This document shows, piece after piece, positions 19,332-28,459 of a stretch of DNA of 64,000 bases. The notes below the pieces were generated by a model, which made no database searches, was not told the origin of the DNA, and saw only the letters and a list, made by a program, of their open reading frames with translations. Positions within the stretch are counted from its first letter, which is position 1. Every line of letters begins with the position of its first letter. Origin of the DNA: Herbaspirillum sp. RV1423 (GTDB lineage: Bacteria > Pseudomonadota > Gammaproteobacteria > Burkholderiales > Burkholderiaceae_D); NCBI RefSeq assembly GCF_000577615.1, contig NZ_CBXX010000003.1, positions 1 through 64,000 on the forward strand, in the 5' to 3' direction. A program made the translations under genes and the position numbers.

Positions 19332-20453
19332 ATGACTCAGCCCTTCCTGCCATTCTCCAGACCAACCATTGACGAGCCCACCATCGCCGCCGTCGCCGAT
19401 GTGCTGCGCTCAGGCTGGCTCACCAGCGGCCCCAAAGTGCAGGCGTTTGAAAAAGCCCTGTCCGACTATTTCGGCGGACGCCTCGTTCGCACGTTCAATT
19501 CCGGCACCTGCACGATGGAAATCGCCCTGCGCATCGCCGGTATCGGCGCCGGCGACGAAGTGATCACGACGCCGATCTCCTGGGTGGCCACCGCCAACGT
19601 CATTATCGAAACCGGCGCCACGCCTGTTTTTGCCGATATCGATCCGATCACCCGCAATATCGACCTCGACAAGCTGGAAGCCGCCATCACGCCGCGCACC
19701 AAGGCGGTGATCCCGGTTTACCTGTCGGGCCTGCCGGTCGACATGGACCGCCTGTACGCGATCGCCAAAAAGCACAAGCTGCGCGTGGTCGAAGACGCTG
19801 CCCAAGCCCTGGGTTCAACCTGGAAAGGCAAGCGCATCGGCGCGTTCGGCGATTTCGTGTCGTTCAGCTTCCAGGCCAACAAGAACGTCACCAGCTCCGA
19901 AGGCGGTTGCCTGGTTGTCAACAACGCCGACGAAGCCCGGCTGGCAGAAAAATATCGCCTGCAGGGCGTGACCCGCAGCGGCTTCGACGGGCTTGAAGTC
20001 GACGTGCTGGGCGGCAAGTTCAATATGACGGACGTGGCCGCCGCCATCGGGCTGGGCCAATTTGCCCATATCGACGCCATCACCGAAAAGCGCCGCGGAC
20101 TGGCAAAGCACTATTTCGAGGTTTTTGGCAACGATTTCGAAGCCCGGACCGGTGCGCAACTACCAGTCGCGGACTTTGAAAACTCCAACTGGCACATGTT
20201 CCAGTTGGTCCTGCCGGAGCGCATCACCCGCGCCGCCTTTATGGAAAAGATGATGGAACGCCAGATCGGCATCGGCTACCACTACCCGCCCATCCATCTG
20301 CTCAAGCTATACCGCGACCGCGGCTTCAAGGAAGGCATGTTCCCCGTCGCCGAGCGCGTCGGGCGCCTGATCGTGTCGCTGCCGATGTTTACTGCAATGA
20401 GTAAAGAAGATGTCGAACGCGCAGTCGGCGCGGTAAAATCCGTGCTCGCATAA
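19332..20453 (+). CDS. arnB: ArnB-type UDP-4-amino-4-deoxy-L-arabinose aminotransferase
   Basis: A 373-residue DegT/DnrJ/EryC1/StrS-family PLP enzyme; it would convert UDP-4-keto-arabinose to UDP-L-Ara4N using glutamate. The N-terminal LPFSRPTIDEPTI, the VEDAAQALG motif and the PLP-binding Lys184 in FSFQANKNVTSSEGG are present. The length and start fit the family. The neighbours make the ArnB role likely; the family also includes other sugar aminotransferases. Confidence 0.92.
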   Translation: MTQPFLPFSRPTIDEPTIAAVADVLRSGWLTSGPKVQAFEKALSDYFGGRLVRTFNSGTCTMEIALRIAGIGAGDEVITTPISWVATANVIIETGATPVFADIDPITRNIDLDKLEAAITPRTKAVIPVYLSGLPVDMDRLYAIAKKHKLRVVEDAAQALGSTWKGKRIGAFGDFVSFSFQANKNVTSSEGGCLVVNNADEARLAEKYRLQGVTRSGFDGLEVDVLGGKFNMTDVAAAIGLGQFAHIDAITEKRRGLAKHYFEVFGNDFEARTGAQLPVADFENSNWHMFQLVLPERITRAAFMEKMMERQIGIGYHYPPIHLLKLYRDRGFKEGMFPVAERVGRLIVSLPMFTAMSKEDVERAVGAVKSVLA

Positions 20454-20595
20454 ATCTGCGGCATTTCATGTCTGCAAAGCAACATCTGCGGACATGTCTG
20501 GGTTGCAAGGCGATTGTCCACCATATGGTATGCGGCTTGCATGGCATGGTTTACATTATCGCTTTCAACACAGCAATCTTTCATTTCAGGACTTG

Positions 20596-21552
20596 ATGAA
20601 ACCAGAACTTTCTGTCGTCATTCCCGTATATAACGAGGAATCCGGCCTTGCCAAGCTCTTTGCCCGCCTTTACCCGGCGCTGGATGCTTTAGGCATCACT
20701 TACGAAATCATTTACATCAACGACGGCAGCCGCGACAAGTCCGCAGCGATCCTGGCCGAACAATACCGCGCTCGTCCCGATGTCACCCGCGTCGTCCTGT
20801 TCAACGGCAACTACGGCCAGCATATGGCGATCCTGGCCGGCTTCGAAGCCACCCGCGGCGAGATCGTCGTCACGCTCGACGCCGACCTGCAGAATCCGCC
20901 CGAAGAAATCGGCAACCTGATCGCCAAGATGCGCGAAGGCTACGACTATGTCGGTTCGATCCGCCGCCAGCGTCAGGACTCGGCGTGGCGCACCTGGGCC
21001 TCCAAGGCCATGAATCGCCTGCGCGAAAAGATCACCCACATCAAGATGACCGACCAGGGCAACATGCTGCGCGCCTATGGCCGCAACGTCATCGATCTGG
21101 TCAACCAATGCCGTGAAGTGAATACCTTCGTGCCGGCACTTGCTTACACCTTTGCGCGCAAGCCGACCGAAATCATCGTCGAGCACGAAGAACGCTCCGC
21201 GGGCGAATCGAAATATTCGCTGTACAGCCTGATCCGCCTGAATTTCGATCTGGTCACCGGCTTCTCGCTGGTACCGCTGCAGTTCTTTTCGCTGCTCGGC
21301 ATCGGCCTGTCGTTCGCCTCGGCCGCGCTGTTCATTCTGATGGTGATCCGCCGCTTCATCCTCGGCGCTGAAGTGCAAGGCGTGTTCACGCTGTTCGCCA
21401 TCACCTTCTTCCTGATCGGCGTAATCCTGTTCGGCATCGGCCTGCTCGGCGAATATATCGGCCGCATATACTTGCAGGTGCGCGCGCGTCCGCGCTATGT
21501 CGTGCAGGCATTGCTTGAGCAATCTTCCGAACAAGACAAACAAACCTCATGA
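20596..21552 (+). CDS. arnC: ArnC-type undecaprenyl-phosphate L-Ara4FN transferase
   Basis: A 318-residue GT2 glycosyltransferase. The N-terminal catalytic domain has VVIPVYNEES, the DGSRDKS and DADLQNPPEE motifs and a QGNMLRAYGR region; two hydrophobic helices near residues 235-300 anchor it in the inner membrane. It would put L-Ara4-formyl-N on undecaprenyl phosphate. The ATG at 20596 starts the conserved MKPELSVVIP; the longer frame upstream is unlikely. Its stop overlaps the next start (ATGA). Confidence 0.93.
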   Translation: MKPELSVVIPVYNEESGLAKLFARLYPALDALGITYEIIYINDGSRDKSAAILAEQYRARPDVTRVVLFNGNYGQHMAILAGFEATRGEIVVTLDADLQNPPEEIGNLIAKMREGYDYVGSIRRQRQDSAWRTWASKAMNRLREKITHIKMTDQGNMLRAYGRNVIDLVNQCREVNTFVPALAYTFARKPTEIIVEHEERSAGESKYSLYSLIRLNFDLVTGFSLVPLQFFSLLGIGLSFASAALFILMVIRRFILGAEVQGVFTLFAITFFLIGVILFGIGLLGEYIGRIYLQVRARPRYVVQALLEQSSEQDKQTS

Positions 21553-22466
21553 ACGCCGTCGTTTTTGCCTACCATGATGTCGGCGTGCGCTGCCTGAAGG
21601 TATTGTTGGCGCGCGGCGTGCGTGTGGCGCTGGTGGTGACGCACGAAGACAATCCGGACGAGAATATCTGGTTCAGTTCGGTCGCGGACGTGTGCCGCGA
21701 ATACGGCATTCCCTACATCACACCGAACGATCCGAAATCGCCGCAATTGCTGACCCAGGTGCAGGCAGCCCAGCCGGACTTCATCTTCAGCTTCTACTAT
21801 CGCCACATGCTGCCGGTTAATCTGCTGGCCTTGGCCAAACATGGCGCCTACAACATGCATGGTTCGCTGCTGCCGAAATACCGCGGCCGTGTGCCAATCA
21901 ACTGGGCGGTCCTGCACGGCGAGACCGAAACCGGCGCCACCCTCCACGAGATGGCTGCAAAGCCAGATGCCGGCGCCATCGTGGCGCAGACTTCCGTGCC
22001 TATCCTGCCGGACGACACGGCTTATGAGGTCTTCGGCAAGGTAGTGGTTGCCGCCGAGCAAACCCTGTGGCGCGTGCTGCCGCTGATGCTGTCCGGACGC
22101 ACGCCCAAACTGCCCAACGACCTCAGCAAAGGCAGCTATTTCGGCGGCCGCAAACCGGAAGACGGACGCATCGACTGGAAAAAACCCGCGCAGCACGTGC
22201 ATAATCTGGTCCGTACTGTCGCGCCGCCCTATCCCGGCGCGTTCGAAGAAATCGCGGGTGATAAAATCACGCTGGTAAGAACGCGCCTGATCCCGGCCTC
22301 CGCCCGCCCCACGCTTGAGAGGTCGCACGGCGCGCAAGACAAGTTCTTTGAAGGCGGCCGCCTCTATGCACGCTGCGGCGACGGCAACTACCTGCAAATC
22401 CTGGGCATCCAGATCAACGATCAGGATGTCTCTCTTAACAATTATCTGAAATACATGGCGGTCTAG
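21549..22466 (+). CDS. arnA: ArnA formyltransferase (stand-alone)
   Basis: A 305-residue 10-formyltetrahydrofolate-dependent enzyme that N-formylates UDP-L-Ara4N. The formyltransferase catalytic motif HGSLLPKYRGRVPINWAV is present, followed by a C-terminal Fmt-like domain. In E. coli this activity is fused to the dehydrogenase/decarboxylase as one 660-residue ArnA; here the two halves are separate genes 14 bases apart, as in Burkholderia. It overlaps arnC by four bases. Confidence 0.92.
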   Translation: MNAVVFAYHDVGVRCLKVLLARGVRVALVVTHEDNPDENIWFSSVADVCREYGIPYITPNDPKSPQLLTQVQAAQPDFIFSFYYRHMLPVNLLALAKHGAYNMHGSLLPKYRGRVPINWAVLHGETETGATLHEMAAKPDAGAIVAQTSVPILPDDTAYEVFGKVVVAAEQTLWRVLPLMLSGRTPKLPNDLSKGSYFGGRKPEDGRIDWKKPAQHVHNLVRTVAPPYPGAFEEIAGDKITLVRTRLIPASARPTLERSHGAQDKFFEGGRLYARCGDGNYLQILGIQINDQDVSLNNYLKYMAV

Positions 22467-22480
22467 GCCGTCCACTCACT

Positions 22481-23536
22481 ATGAAAAAAGTCCTCATTCT
22501 CGGCGTCAACGGCTTCATCGGCCACCACTTGTCCAAGCGCATCCTGGAAACCACAGACTGGCATGTCTACGGCATGGACATGATGACCGACCGCATCACC
22601 GACATCCTTGAAAACGAGACATACAAATCGCGCATGCACTTCTTCGAGGGCGACATCACAATCAACAAGGAGTGGGTCGAGTACCACGTCAAGAAATGCG
22701 ACGTGATCCTGCCGCTGGTGGCGATCGCCACGCCATCCACTTACGTCAGCAAGCCGCTGCGCGTGTTTGAACTGGACTTCGAAGCCAACCTGCCGATCGT
22801 GCGCTCGGCCGCCAAGTACGGCAAGCATCTGGTGTTTCCGTCGACCTCCGAAGTCTACGGCATGTGCCATGACGACGAATTCGATCCCGAAGAATCCGAA
22901 CTGATCTGCGGCCCGATCAACAAGCCGCGCTGGATCTATTCGTGCGCCAAGCAATTGATGGATCGCGTGATCTGGGGCTACGGCATGGAAGACAACCTGA
23001 ACTTCACGCTGTTCCGTCCGTTCAACTGGATCGGCGCCGGACTCGACTCGATCCATACGCCGAAGGAAGGCAGTTCGCGCGTGGTCACGCAATTCTTCGG
23101 TCACATCGTGCGCGGCGAGAACATTTCGCTGGTCGACGGCGGCCAGCAAAAACGCGCCTTCACCTACATCGACGACGGCATCGACGCACTGATGAAGATC
23201 ATCGCCAACGAAGGCGGTATCGCCACGGGCAAGATCTACAATATCGGCAATCCGACCAACAATTACTCGATCCGCGAATTGGCCGACATGATGCTGAAGC
23301 TGGCTGCAGAATATCCGGAGTACGCCGACTCGGCCAAGCAGGTCAAACTGGTGGAAACCACGTCGACGGCCTACTACGGCAAGGGTTACCAGGACGTACA
23401 GAACCGCGTTCCGAAAATCACCAATACCTGCGGAGAGCTGAACTGGAAACCGACCTTCACCATGGCCGACACCCTGCGCAACATCTTTGATGCTTACCGC
23501 AGCCAGGTTGCCGAAGCCAGGGCCTTGGTCGACTAA
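22481..23536 (+). CDS. ArnA dehydrogenase/decarboxylase half (UDP-glucuronate oxidative decarboxylase)
   Basis: A 351-residue extended short-chain dehydrogenase. It has the NAD-binding GVNGFIGHHLS at the N-terminus, the PLVAIATPSTYV segment, the STSEVYG catalytic serine/threonine region, and a YSCAKQ motif providing Tyr and Lys. The reaction is UDP-glucuronate to UDP-4-keto-arabinose with loss of CO2, the first committed step of L-Ara4N synthesis. It matches the C-terminal half of fused ArnA. Confidence 0.94.
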   Translation: MKKVLILGVNGFIGHHLSKRILETTDWHVYGMDMMTDRITDILENETYKSRMHFFEGDITINKEWVEYHVKKCDVILPLVAIATPSTYVSKPLRVFELDFEANLPIVRSAAKYGKHLVFPSTSEVYGMCHDDEFDPEESELICGPINKPRWIYSCAKQLMDRVIWGYGMEDNLNFTLFRPFNWIGAGLDSIHTPKEGSSRVVTQFFGHIVRGENISLVDGGQQKRAFTYIDDGIDALMKIIANEGGIATGKIYNIGNPTNNYSIRELADMMLKLAAEYPEYADSAKQVKLVETTSTAYYGKGYQDVQNRVPKITNTCGELNWKPTFTMADTLRNIFDAYRSQVAEARALVD

Positions 23537-23551
23537 GCGCCATTGTTGCAA

Positions 23552-23577
23552 GGGATTCGCCTGCCTGGGCGTATCCC
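23552..23577 (+). other. hairpin between the ArnA dehydrogenase gene and arnD
   Basis: GGGATTCGCC-N6-GGCGTATCCC pairs as a 10-base stem with one mismatch, 15 bases after the upstream stop codon. There is no long T run, so it is more likely a pausing or RNA-processing element than a full terminator. It lies in a 239-base gap, the largest in the cluster. Confidence 0.45.
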
Positions 23578-23775
23578 TGCCCTCCTCTTCCATCCGCGGC
23601 CGGCATTTGCCGCCGTCTCGGCACTCGCTCCTGTTTTATCCTCTACAAACCGGAATGAATCCTTAAAATGGGTTTATTCGCCACGTCTTTCGTGCCACAA
23701 TTTAGCCATCAGGCAACCGGCCCGCAAGAACAACGTCGGCGCTGACAAGCTTCCCCATCAAGAAAGCAAGAGACC

Positions 23776-24717
23776 TTGCCCCAGATCACTCTCAAAATCG
23801 ATGCCGATACTTATCGCGGCACGCGCGAAGGCGTTCCCAATCTGGTCCAGCAATTGCTGCGCCATGACGCCAATGCGACCTTCCTGTTTTCGCTGGGGCC
23901 GGACCATACCGGCTGGGCGCTCAAACAGGTATTCCGCCCCGGTTTCTTCAGCAAGGTGTCGCGCACTTCCGTGGTCGAACATTACGGCATCAAGACGCTG
24001 ATGTACGGAACGTTGCTGCCGGCGCCGGATATCGGCAAGACCTGCGCAAAATACATGCGGGCGGTGCGCGACGCTGGCTTCGAATGCGGCATCCATACCT
24101 GGGACCACCGGGTATGGCAGGACAACGTTCGCACGCGCGATGCGCAATGGACCAGGGAAACGATGCAGCGCTCATATGCGCGCTTTCACGACATCTTCGG
24201 CCATGCTCCGGTCACGCACGGCGCCGCCGGCTGGCAGATGAATGAATACGCATTCGCGCAACTCGATGAGTTCGGCATCGCCTATTCCTCCGACGGCCGC
24301 GCGATGCTCAATGAAGACGGCTCGCTCTACGACGCTGCTGCGGGCCCGCATCGCCTGAAACTGGGAGACAAGACCTCATCATGCGTGCAATTGCCGACCA
24401 CGCTGCCGACGCTGGACGAGCTGCTCGGCCGCACCATCAACGGCGTTGTCATGGATGCGTCAAATGTCGCCGCTATACTGTTGCGATTGACGGAGCAGCG
24501 CCGCGACCATGTCTTTACTTTGCATGCCGAACTTGAAGGACAAAAACTTGCCCCCATCTTCGAACAATTGCTGCTTGGCTGGCGGGCACAGGGCTACGAT
24601 CTGGTATCGATGGGAGATTACTACCAGACCGTGAAAGACGATGTTTTGCCGAACCTTCCCGTCGCATGGGGCGAGTTGCCGGGTCGCTCCGGCGACATGA
24701 TCCTGCAGGCAGCATGA
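23776..24717 (+). CDS. arnD: ArnD deformylase (4-deoxy-4-formamido-L-arabinose-phosphoundecaprenol)
   Basis: A 313-residue polysaccharide-deacetylase (NodB) fold protein that removes the formyl group from undecaprenyl-phosphate-L-Ara4FN. It has the N-terminal LKIDADTYRGTREGVP and the metal-binding GIHTWDHRVWQ segment, with a C-terminal HAELEG. The family-conserved N-terminus requires a TTG start at 23776; no ATG in frame fits. It ends the L-Ara4N cluster. Confidence 0.92.
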   Translation: MPQITLKIDADTYRGTREGVPNLVQQLLRHDANATFLFSLGPDHTGWALKQVFRPGFFSKVSRTSVVEHYGIKTLMYGTLLPAPDIGKTCAKYMRAVRDAGFECGIHTWDHRVWQDNVRTRDAQWTRETMQRSYARFHDIFGHAPVTHGAAGWQMNEYAFAQLDEFGIAYSSDGRAMLNEDGSLYDAAAGPHRLKLGDKTSSCVQLPTTLPTLDELLGRTINGVVMDASNVAAILLRLTEQRRDHVFTLHAELEGQKLAPIFEQLLLGWRAQGYDLVSMGDYYQTVKDDVLPNLPVAWGELPGRSGDMILQAA

Positions 24718-24769
24718 CCGGACTCCACTCTCGACGACACAATACGAACACTTACTTCGGGGCGCTATT

Positions 24770-25249
24770 TTGACTGACGATACACCATCCATACTGAACA
24801 AGATCGTGCCGGAATTTTCCGCTGCGATGACCAGCGGCAAAACCTTTACGCTGTCGGACTACAAAGGCAAGAATCTGGTGCTGTACTTTTATCCGAAAGA
24901 CAATACGCCGGGCTGCACCACCGAAGGCATCCAGTTCCGCGATATGTATCCCGAATTCCAGAAACACAACACCGAGATTTTCGGCATCAGCCGCGACAGC
25001 CTGAAGTCCCATGAAAACTTCAAAGGCAAACTGGAAATGCCTTTCGAACTGATCTCCGATCCTGACGAAACGCTATGTATCATGTTCGATGTGATGAAAA
25101 TGAAGAACATGTATGGCAAGAAAGTCCGCGGCGTCGAACGCAGTACGTTTGTGATTGACGAATCGGGCAAATTGGTGAAAGAATGGCGTGGAGTGAAGGT
25201 GCCATCGCACGTTGACGAAGTGCTGAGCTTCGTGAAGACAATTGCTTGA
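24770..25249 (+). CDS. bcp: Bcp/PrxQ peroxiredoxin
   Basis: A 159-residue thiol peroxidase that reduces H2O2 and organic peroxides. The peroxidatic Cys49 lies in YPKDNTPGCTTEGI. The cysteine five residues later that serves as resolving residue in E. coli Bcp is absent (Ile), and no other cysteine is close except one in TLCIMFDV, so it may work by a 1-Cys route or with Cys near residue 103. The start is a TTG at 24770, giving MTDDTPS. Confidence 0.92.
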   Translation: MTDDTPSILNKIVPEFSAAMTSGKTFTLSDYKGKNLVLYFYPKDNTPGCTTEGIQFRDMYPEFQKHNTEIFGISRDSLKSHENFKGKLEMPFELISDPDETLCIMFDVMKMKNMYGKKVRGVERSTFVIDESGKLVKEWRGVKVPSHVDEVLSFVKTIA

Positions 25250-25615
25250 GAAACGTTTCCGCACGCGGACAACGTTTCCCATAGTAGCGACAGAATCGAT
25301 CTGAAACATCATTTTGCCGCCGCCAGCCGAAAGATGCGGTCATTTTAGATAAGCCTTTGAATTCAAACAGAAAAATGTTTTTTGGAAGCCGTTTTTGGAT
25401 CAGGTCCCGAACCTGCCAAAACGGCTTTTTTACTTTGCAATTTAGTCCTTCCACTAATCAAGCCCTCCTTCCTCTTTTCCTGTGCCTGTCAGCGGTGCAT
25501 GCCTGTACCAAGAAGGGTTTTATTAGCGGCAGCCGTCCTTCGTTGTTGTTCCTCCCGCAGTACCTGTTCGCTCTGACAAAGCGGCATTTTTTCTCCATTC
25601 ACTACCGAGGTTCTG
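25250..25615. other. 366-base gap between bcp and phoH
   Basis: The gap holds a strong terminator at 25386-25431 and, after it, a 184-base C/T-rich leader before the PhoH gene. No convincing protein frame is seen. The 130 bases between the bcp stop and the terminator are either the bcp 3' UTR or a small RNA; no clear internal promoter can be pointed out. Confidence 0.5.
25386..25431 (+). terminator. intrinsic terminator downstream of bcp
   Basis: AAGCCGTTTTTGG pairs with CCAAAACGGCTT (one bulge), enclosing a second stem CAGGT-CCCGA-ACCTG, and is followed by six T residues. This is a stable nested hairpin. Confidence 0.88.
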
Positions 25616-27292
25616 ATGCCCCTGCCCAAACTGCCGAGTAAACCAGCTGCTTTATTAGCCCCCAAAGATTATCCCAAGGCCGACCGCGGTAAACCTGTCA
25701 AACCCCACATCGCATTAGTAGAACCTGCTGCACCTGCCGCATCCCCAGTCGCCAAGGCGGCGCCGCAGCCGGCCCCCCCTCAGGCCAGGATCACCGACAA
25801 GAGCCCGGTCGAAAAGCCCCGTGCTGCGCCCAAAGCCGTTGAATCGCGCGCCAAGTCGAACATCAGCCGTACCGCGGACAAGCTGGGCGTGTCCAAACTG
25901 TTCGTACTCGACACCAACGTACTGATGCATGATCCAACCTCGCTGTTCCGTTTCGAGGAACACGACATCTATCTGCCGATGATCACGCTGGAAGAACTCG
26001 ACAACCACAAGAAAGGCATGTCGGAGGTGGCCCGCAATGCGCGCCAAATCTCGCGTTCGCTCGACGCGCTGGTCAGCGACATCGCAGAAGACGCCATCGA
26101 TCTCGGCATCCCGCTATCGAAACTGGGCAACAAGGACGCCAAGGGCCGCCTGTTCTTCCAGACCAAACTGCAAAACGCCAAACTGCCCGACGGCCTGCCC
26201 GAAGGCAAAGCCGACAACCAGATTCTCGGCGTGGTGCGAGCGCTCGACCAGCAATATCCTGACCGCCCCGTCGTGCTGGTGTCGAAAGACATCAACATGC
26301 GCCTCAAGGCGCGCGCTATCGGTTTGCCGGCCGAAGACTATTTCAATGACCACGTGTTGGAAGACACCGACCTGCTGTATTCAGGGATCCAGCAGTTGCC
26401 GGACGATTTCTGGAACAAGCACGGCAAGGGAATGGAATCCTGGCAGGAAAACAAGCACGGCACCAGCTATACCTACTACCGTGTCACCGGCCCGCACGTA
26501 CCTTCGCTGCTGGTGAATCAGTTCGTTTTCATTGAACCGAAGAACGGCGAACCGGCGTTTTACGGACAAGTCACGCAGATCAATGGCAAGACAGCGGTCC
26601 TGCAAACCTTGCGCGATTATGGTCACACCAAGAACAGCGTGTGGGGCATCACGGCACGCAATCGCGAGCAGAACTTTGCGCTGAACCTGCTGATGAATCC
26701 GGAATGCGACTTCGTCACGCTGCTCGGCCAGGCCGGCACCGGCAAGACCCTGCTGGCATTAGCGGCGGGGCTGGCGCAAGTACTGGAAACCAAGAACTAC
26801 AACGAGATCATCGTCACCCGCGTCACCGTGCCGGTGGGCGAGGACATCGGTTTCCTGCCCGGCACCGAAGAAGAAAAGATGGGGCCGTGGATGGGTGCCT
26901 TCGACGACAATCTGGAAGTCCTGAACAAGTCGGACGGCGACGCCGGCGAGTGGGGTCGTGCGGCGACGCAAGACCTGATCCGCTCGCGTATCAAGATCAA
27001 ATCGCTGAACTTCATGCGCGGCCGCACTTTCGTCAATAAATTCCTGATCATCGACGAAGCACAGAACCTGACGCCAAAACAGATGAAGACCCTGGTCACC
27101 CGTGCAGGTCCAGGCACAAAGATCATCTGCCTCGGGAACATCGCGCAGATCGACACGCCTTACCTGACCGAAGGCTCAAGCGGCCTGACTTACGTGGTCG
27201 ACCGCTTCAAGGGCTGGTCGCACAGCGGCCATGTCACACTGGCGCGCGGCGAACGTTCGCGTCTTGCAGATCACGCAAGCGACGTCTTGTAA
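25616..27292 (+). CDS. PIN-PhoH family ATPase/ribonuclease-like protein
   Basis: A 558-residue protein. A Pro/Ala-rich tail (1-90) precedes a PIN nuclease domain (about 94-240; FVLDTNVLMHDP with Asp99) and a C-terminal PhoH ATPase domain (about 330-558; Walker A GQAGTGKT at 371-378, Walker B FLIIDEAQ near 476-483). PIN-PhoH proteins (YlaK/PhoH2 type) are reported as RNA helicases/ribonucleases. It is distinct from the short PhoH/YbeZ near ybeY. The start at 25616 follows a GAGGT ribosome site. It is closed by a strong terminator. Confidence 0.93.
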   Translation: MPLPKLPSKPAALLAPKDYPKADRGKPVKPHIALVEPAAPAASPVAKAAPQPAPPQARITDKSPVEKPRAAPKAVESRAKSNISRTADKLGVSKLFVLDTNVLMHDPTSLFRFEEHDIYLPMITLEELDNHKKGMSEVARNARQISRSLDALVSDIAEDAIDLGIPLSKLGNKDAKGRLFFQTKLQNAKLPDGLPEGKADNQILGVVRALDQQYPDRPVVLVSKDINMRLKARAIGLPAEDYFNDHVLEDTDLLYSGIQQLPDDFWNKHGKGMESWQENKHGTSYTYYRVTGPHVPSLLVNQFVFIEPKNGEPAFYGQVTQINGKTAVLQTLRDYGHTKNSVWGITARNREQNFALNLLMNPECDFVTLLGQAGTGKTLLALAAGLAQVLETKNYNEIIVTRVTVPVGEDIGFLPGTEEEKMGPWMGAFDDNLEVLNKSDGDAGEWGRAATQDLIRSRIKIKSLNFMRGRTFVNKFLIIDEAQNLTPKQMKTLVTRAGPGTKIICLGNIAQIDTPYLTEGSSGLTYVVDRFKGWSHSGHVTLARGERSRLADHASDVL

Positions 27293-27308
27293 GAGCTGCC
27301 GTTGCAAA

Positions 27309-27346
27309 CAAAAAAGCGCAGACTTCGGTCTGCGCTTTTTGTTTTT
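27309..27346. terminator. bidirectional terminator between phoH-type gene and pit
   Basis: AAAAAGCGCAGAC-TTCG-GTCTGCGCTTTTT is a perfect 13-base stem with a stable UUCG tetraloop and T runs on both strands, between two convergent genes. Confidence 0.95.
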
Positions 27347-27363
27347 GACGCCAATCCGGCTGG

Positions 27364-28371
27364 TTATAGGATGTGCATACCTATCCACCACGCAATCGCC
27401 GCGACGAATGCCGATGCAGGAATCGTGAAAATCCAGGCCCAGACGATATTGCCGGCTACGCCCCAGCGCACTGCCGACATCTTGTGCGAAGCGCCGACGC
27501 CGACGATCGCGCCGGTGATAGTGTGCGTGGTGGAGACCGGCACCCCCATTGCAGTTGCAATGAACAAGGTAATCGCCCCGCCGGTTTCAGCACAAAAGCC
27601 GCCGACCGGTTTCAGTTTGGTAATCTTCTGACCCATGGTCTTGACGATGCGCCAGCCGCCGAACAAGGTGCCGAGGCTGATCGCACAATAGCAACTGATG
27701 ATCACCCACATTGGTGGATTGTCGGTGCCGGAATACCCCGCCGCGATCAACAGCATCCAGATGATGCCGATGGTTTTTTGCGCATCGTTGCCGCCGTGGC
27801 CGAGGCTGTACATCGATGCCGACAACAATTGGGCACGGCGAAACCAGCCGTCGATCTTGCGCGGTGTCGAGCGCACGAAAATCCACGACACCAGCAACAT
27901 CATGATCGAACCGAGCACAAATCCCAGCAAAGGCGACAACACGATGAAGATGATGATCTTGATCAGGCCCGACGCCACCAGCGAACCGGTGCCCGCCTTG
28001 GCCACGGCGGCGCCGACCAGGCCGCCGATCAGGGCGTGCGAGGACGAAGATGGAATACCGTAATACCACGTAACCAGATTCCAGAAAATCGCACCGACCA
28101 GCGCGCCGAACACGACAACATGATCTACCACAGCAGGATCGATCGTTCCTTTGCCGACCGATGCCGCCACATTCAATTGATGAAAAACGAATACCGCTAC
28201 AAGATTGAAAAATGCCGCCATTGCCACCGCCGTCTGCGGACGCAGCACGCCGGTGGAAACCACCGTGGCGATAGCATTGGCGGCATCGTGGAAACCGTTC
28301 ATGAAATCGAACAGCAGCGCCAGGACGATCAGCAAGGCAAGAATATGGAAACTAATTTGAACTGTATGCAT
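27364..28371 (-). CDS. pit: inorganic phosphate transporter, Pit family
   Basis: A 335-residue integral membrane transporter with about ten hydrophobic helices. The two Pit family repeats are visible: FDFMNGFHDAANAIATVV near the N-terminus and YSLGHGGNDAQKTIGI in the second half. It imports metal-phosphate by proton symport at low affinity. I choose the ATG at 28371 (MHTVQISFH) over a frame start 15 residues further upstream. The DUF47 gene lies 88 bases upstream on the same strand, the usual pair. Confidence 0.94.
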   Translation of the reverse strand: MHTVQISFHILALLIVLALLFDFMNGFHDAANAIATVVSTGVLRPQTAVAMAAFFNLVAVFVFHQLNVAASVGKGTIDPAVVDHVVVFGALVGAIFWNLVTWYYGIPSSSSHALIGGLVGAAVAKAGTGSLVASGLIKIIIFIVLSPLLGFVLGSIMMLLVSWIFVRSTPRKIDGWFRRAQLLSASMYSLGHGGNDAQKTIGIIWMLLIAAGYSGTDNPPMWVIISCYCAISLGTLFGGWRIVKTMGQKITKLKPVGGFCAETGGAITLFIATAMGVPVSTTHTITGAIVGVGASHKMSAVRWGVAGNIVWAWIFTIPASAFVAAIAWWIGMHIL

Positions 28372-28459
28372 GGATAAACCGTTATCTTGAGAATCATCGG
28401 CAACAACTGGCAACATCGCGCTGCGACGGCGCCGGGCGCCGCACAGTCAATGGCGAGGA

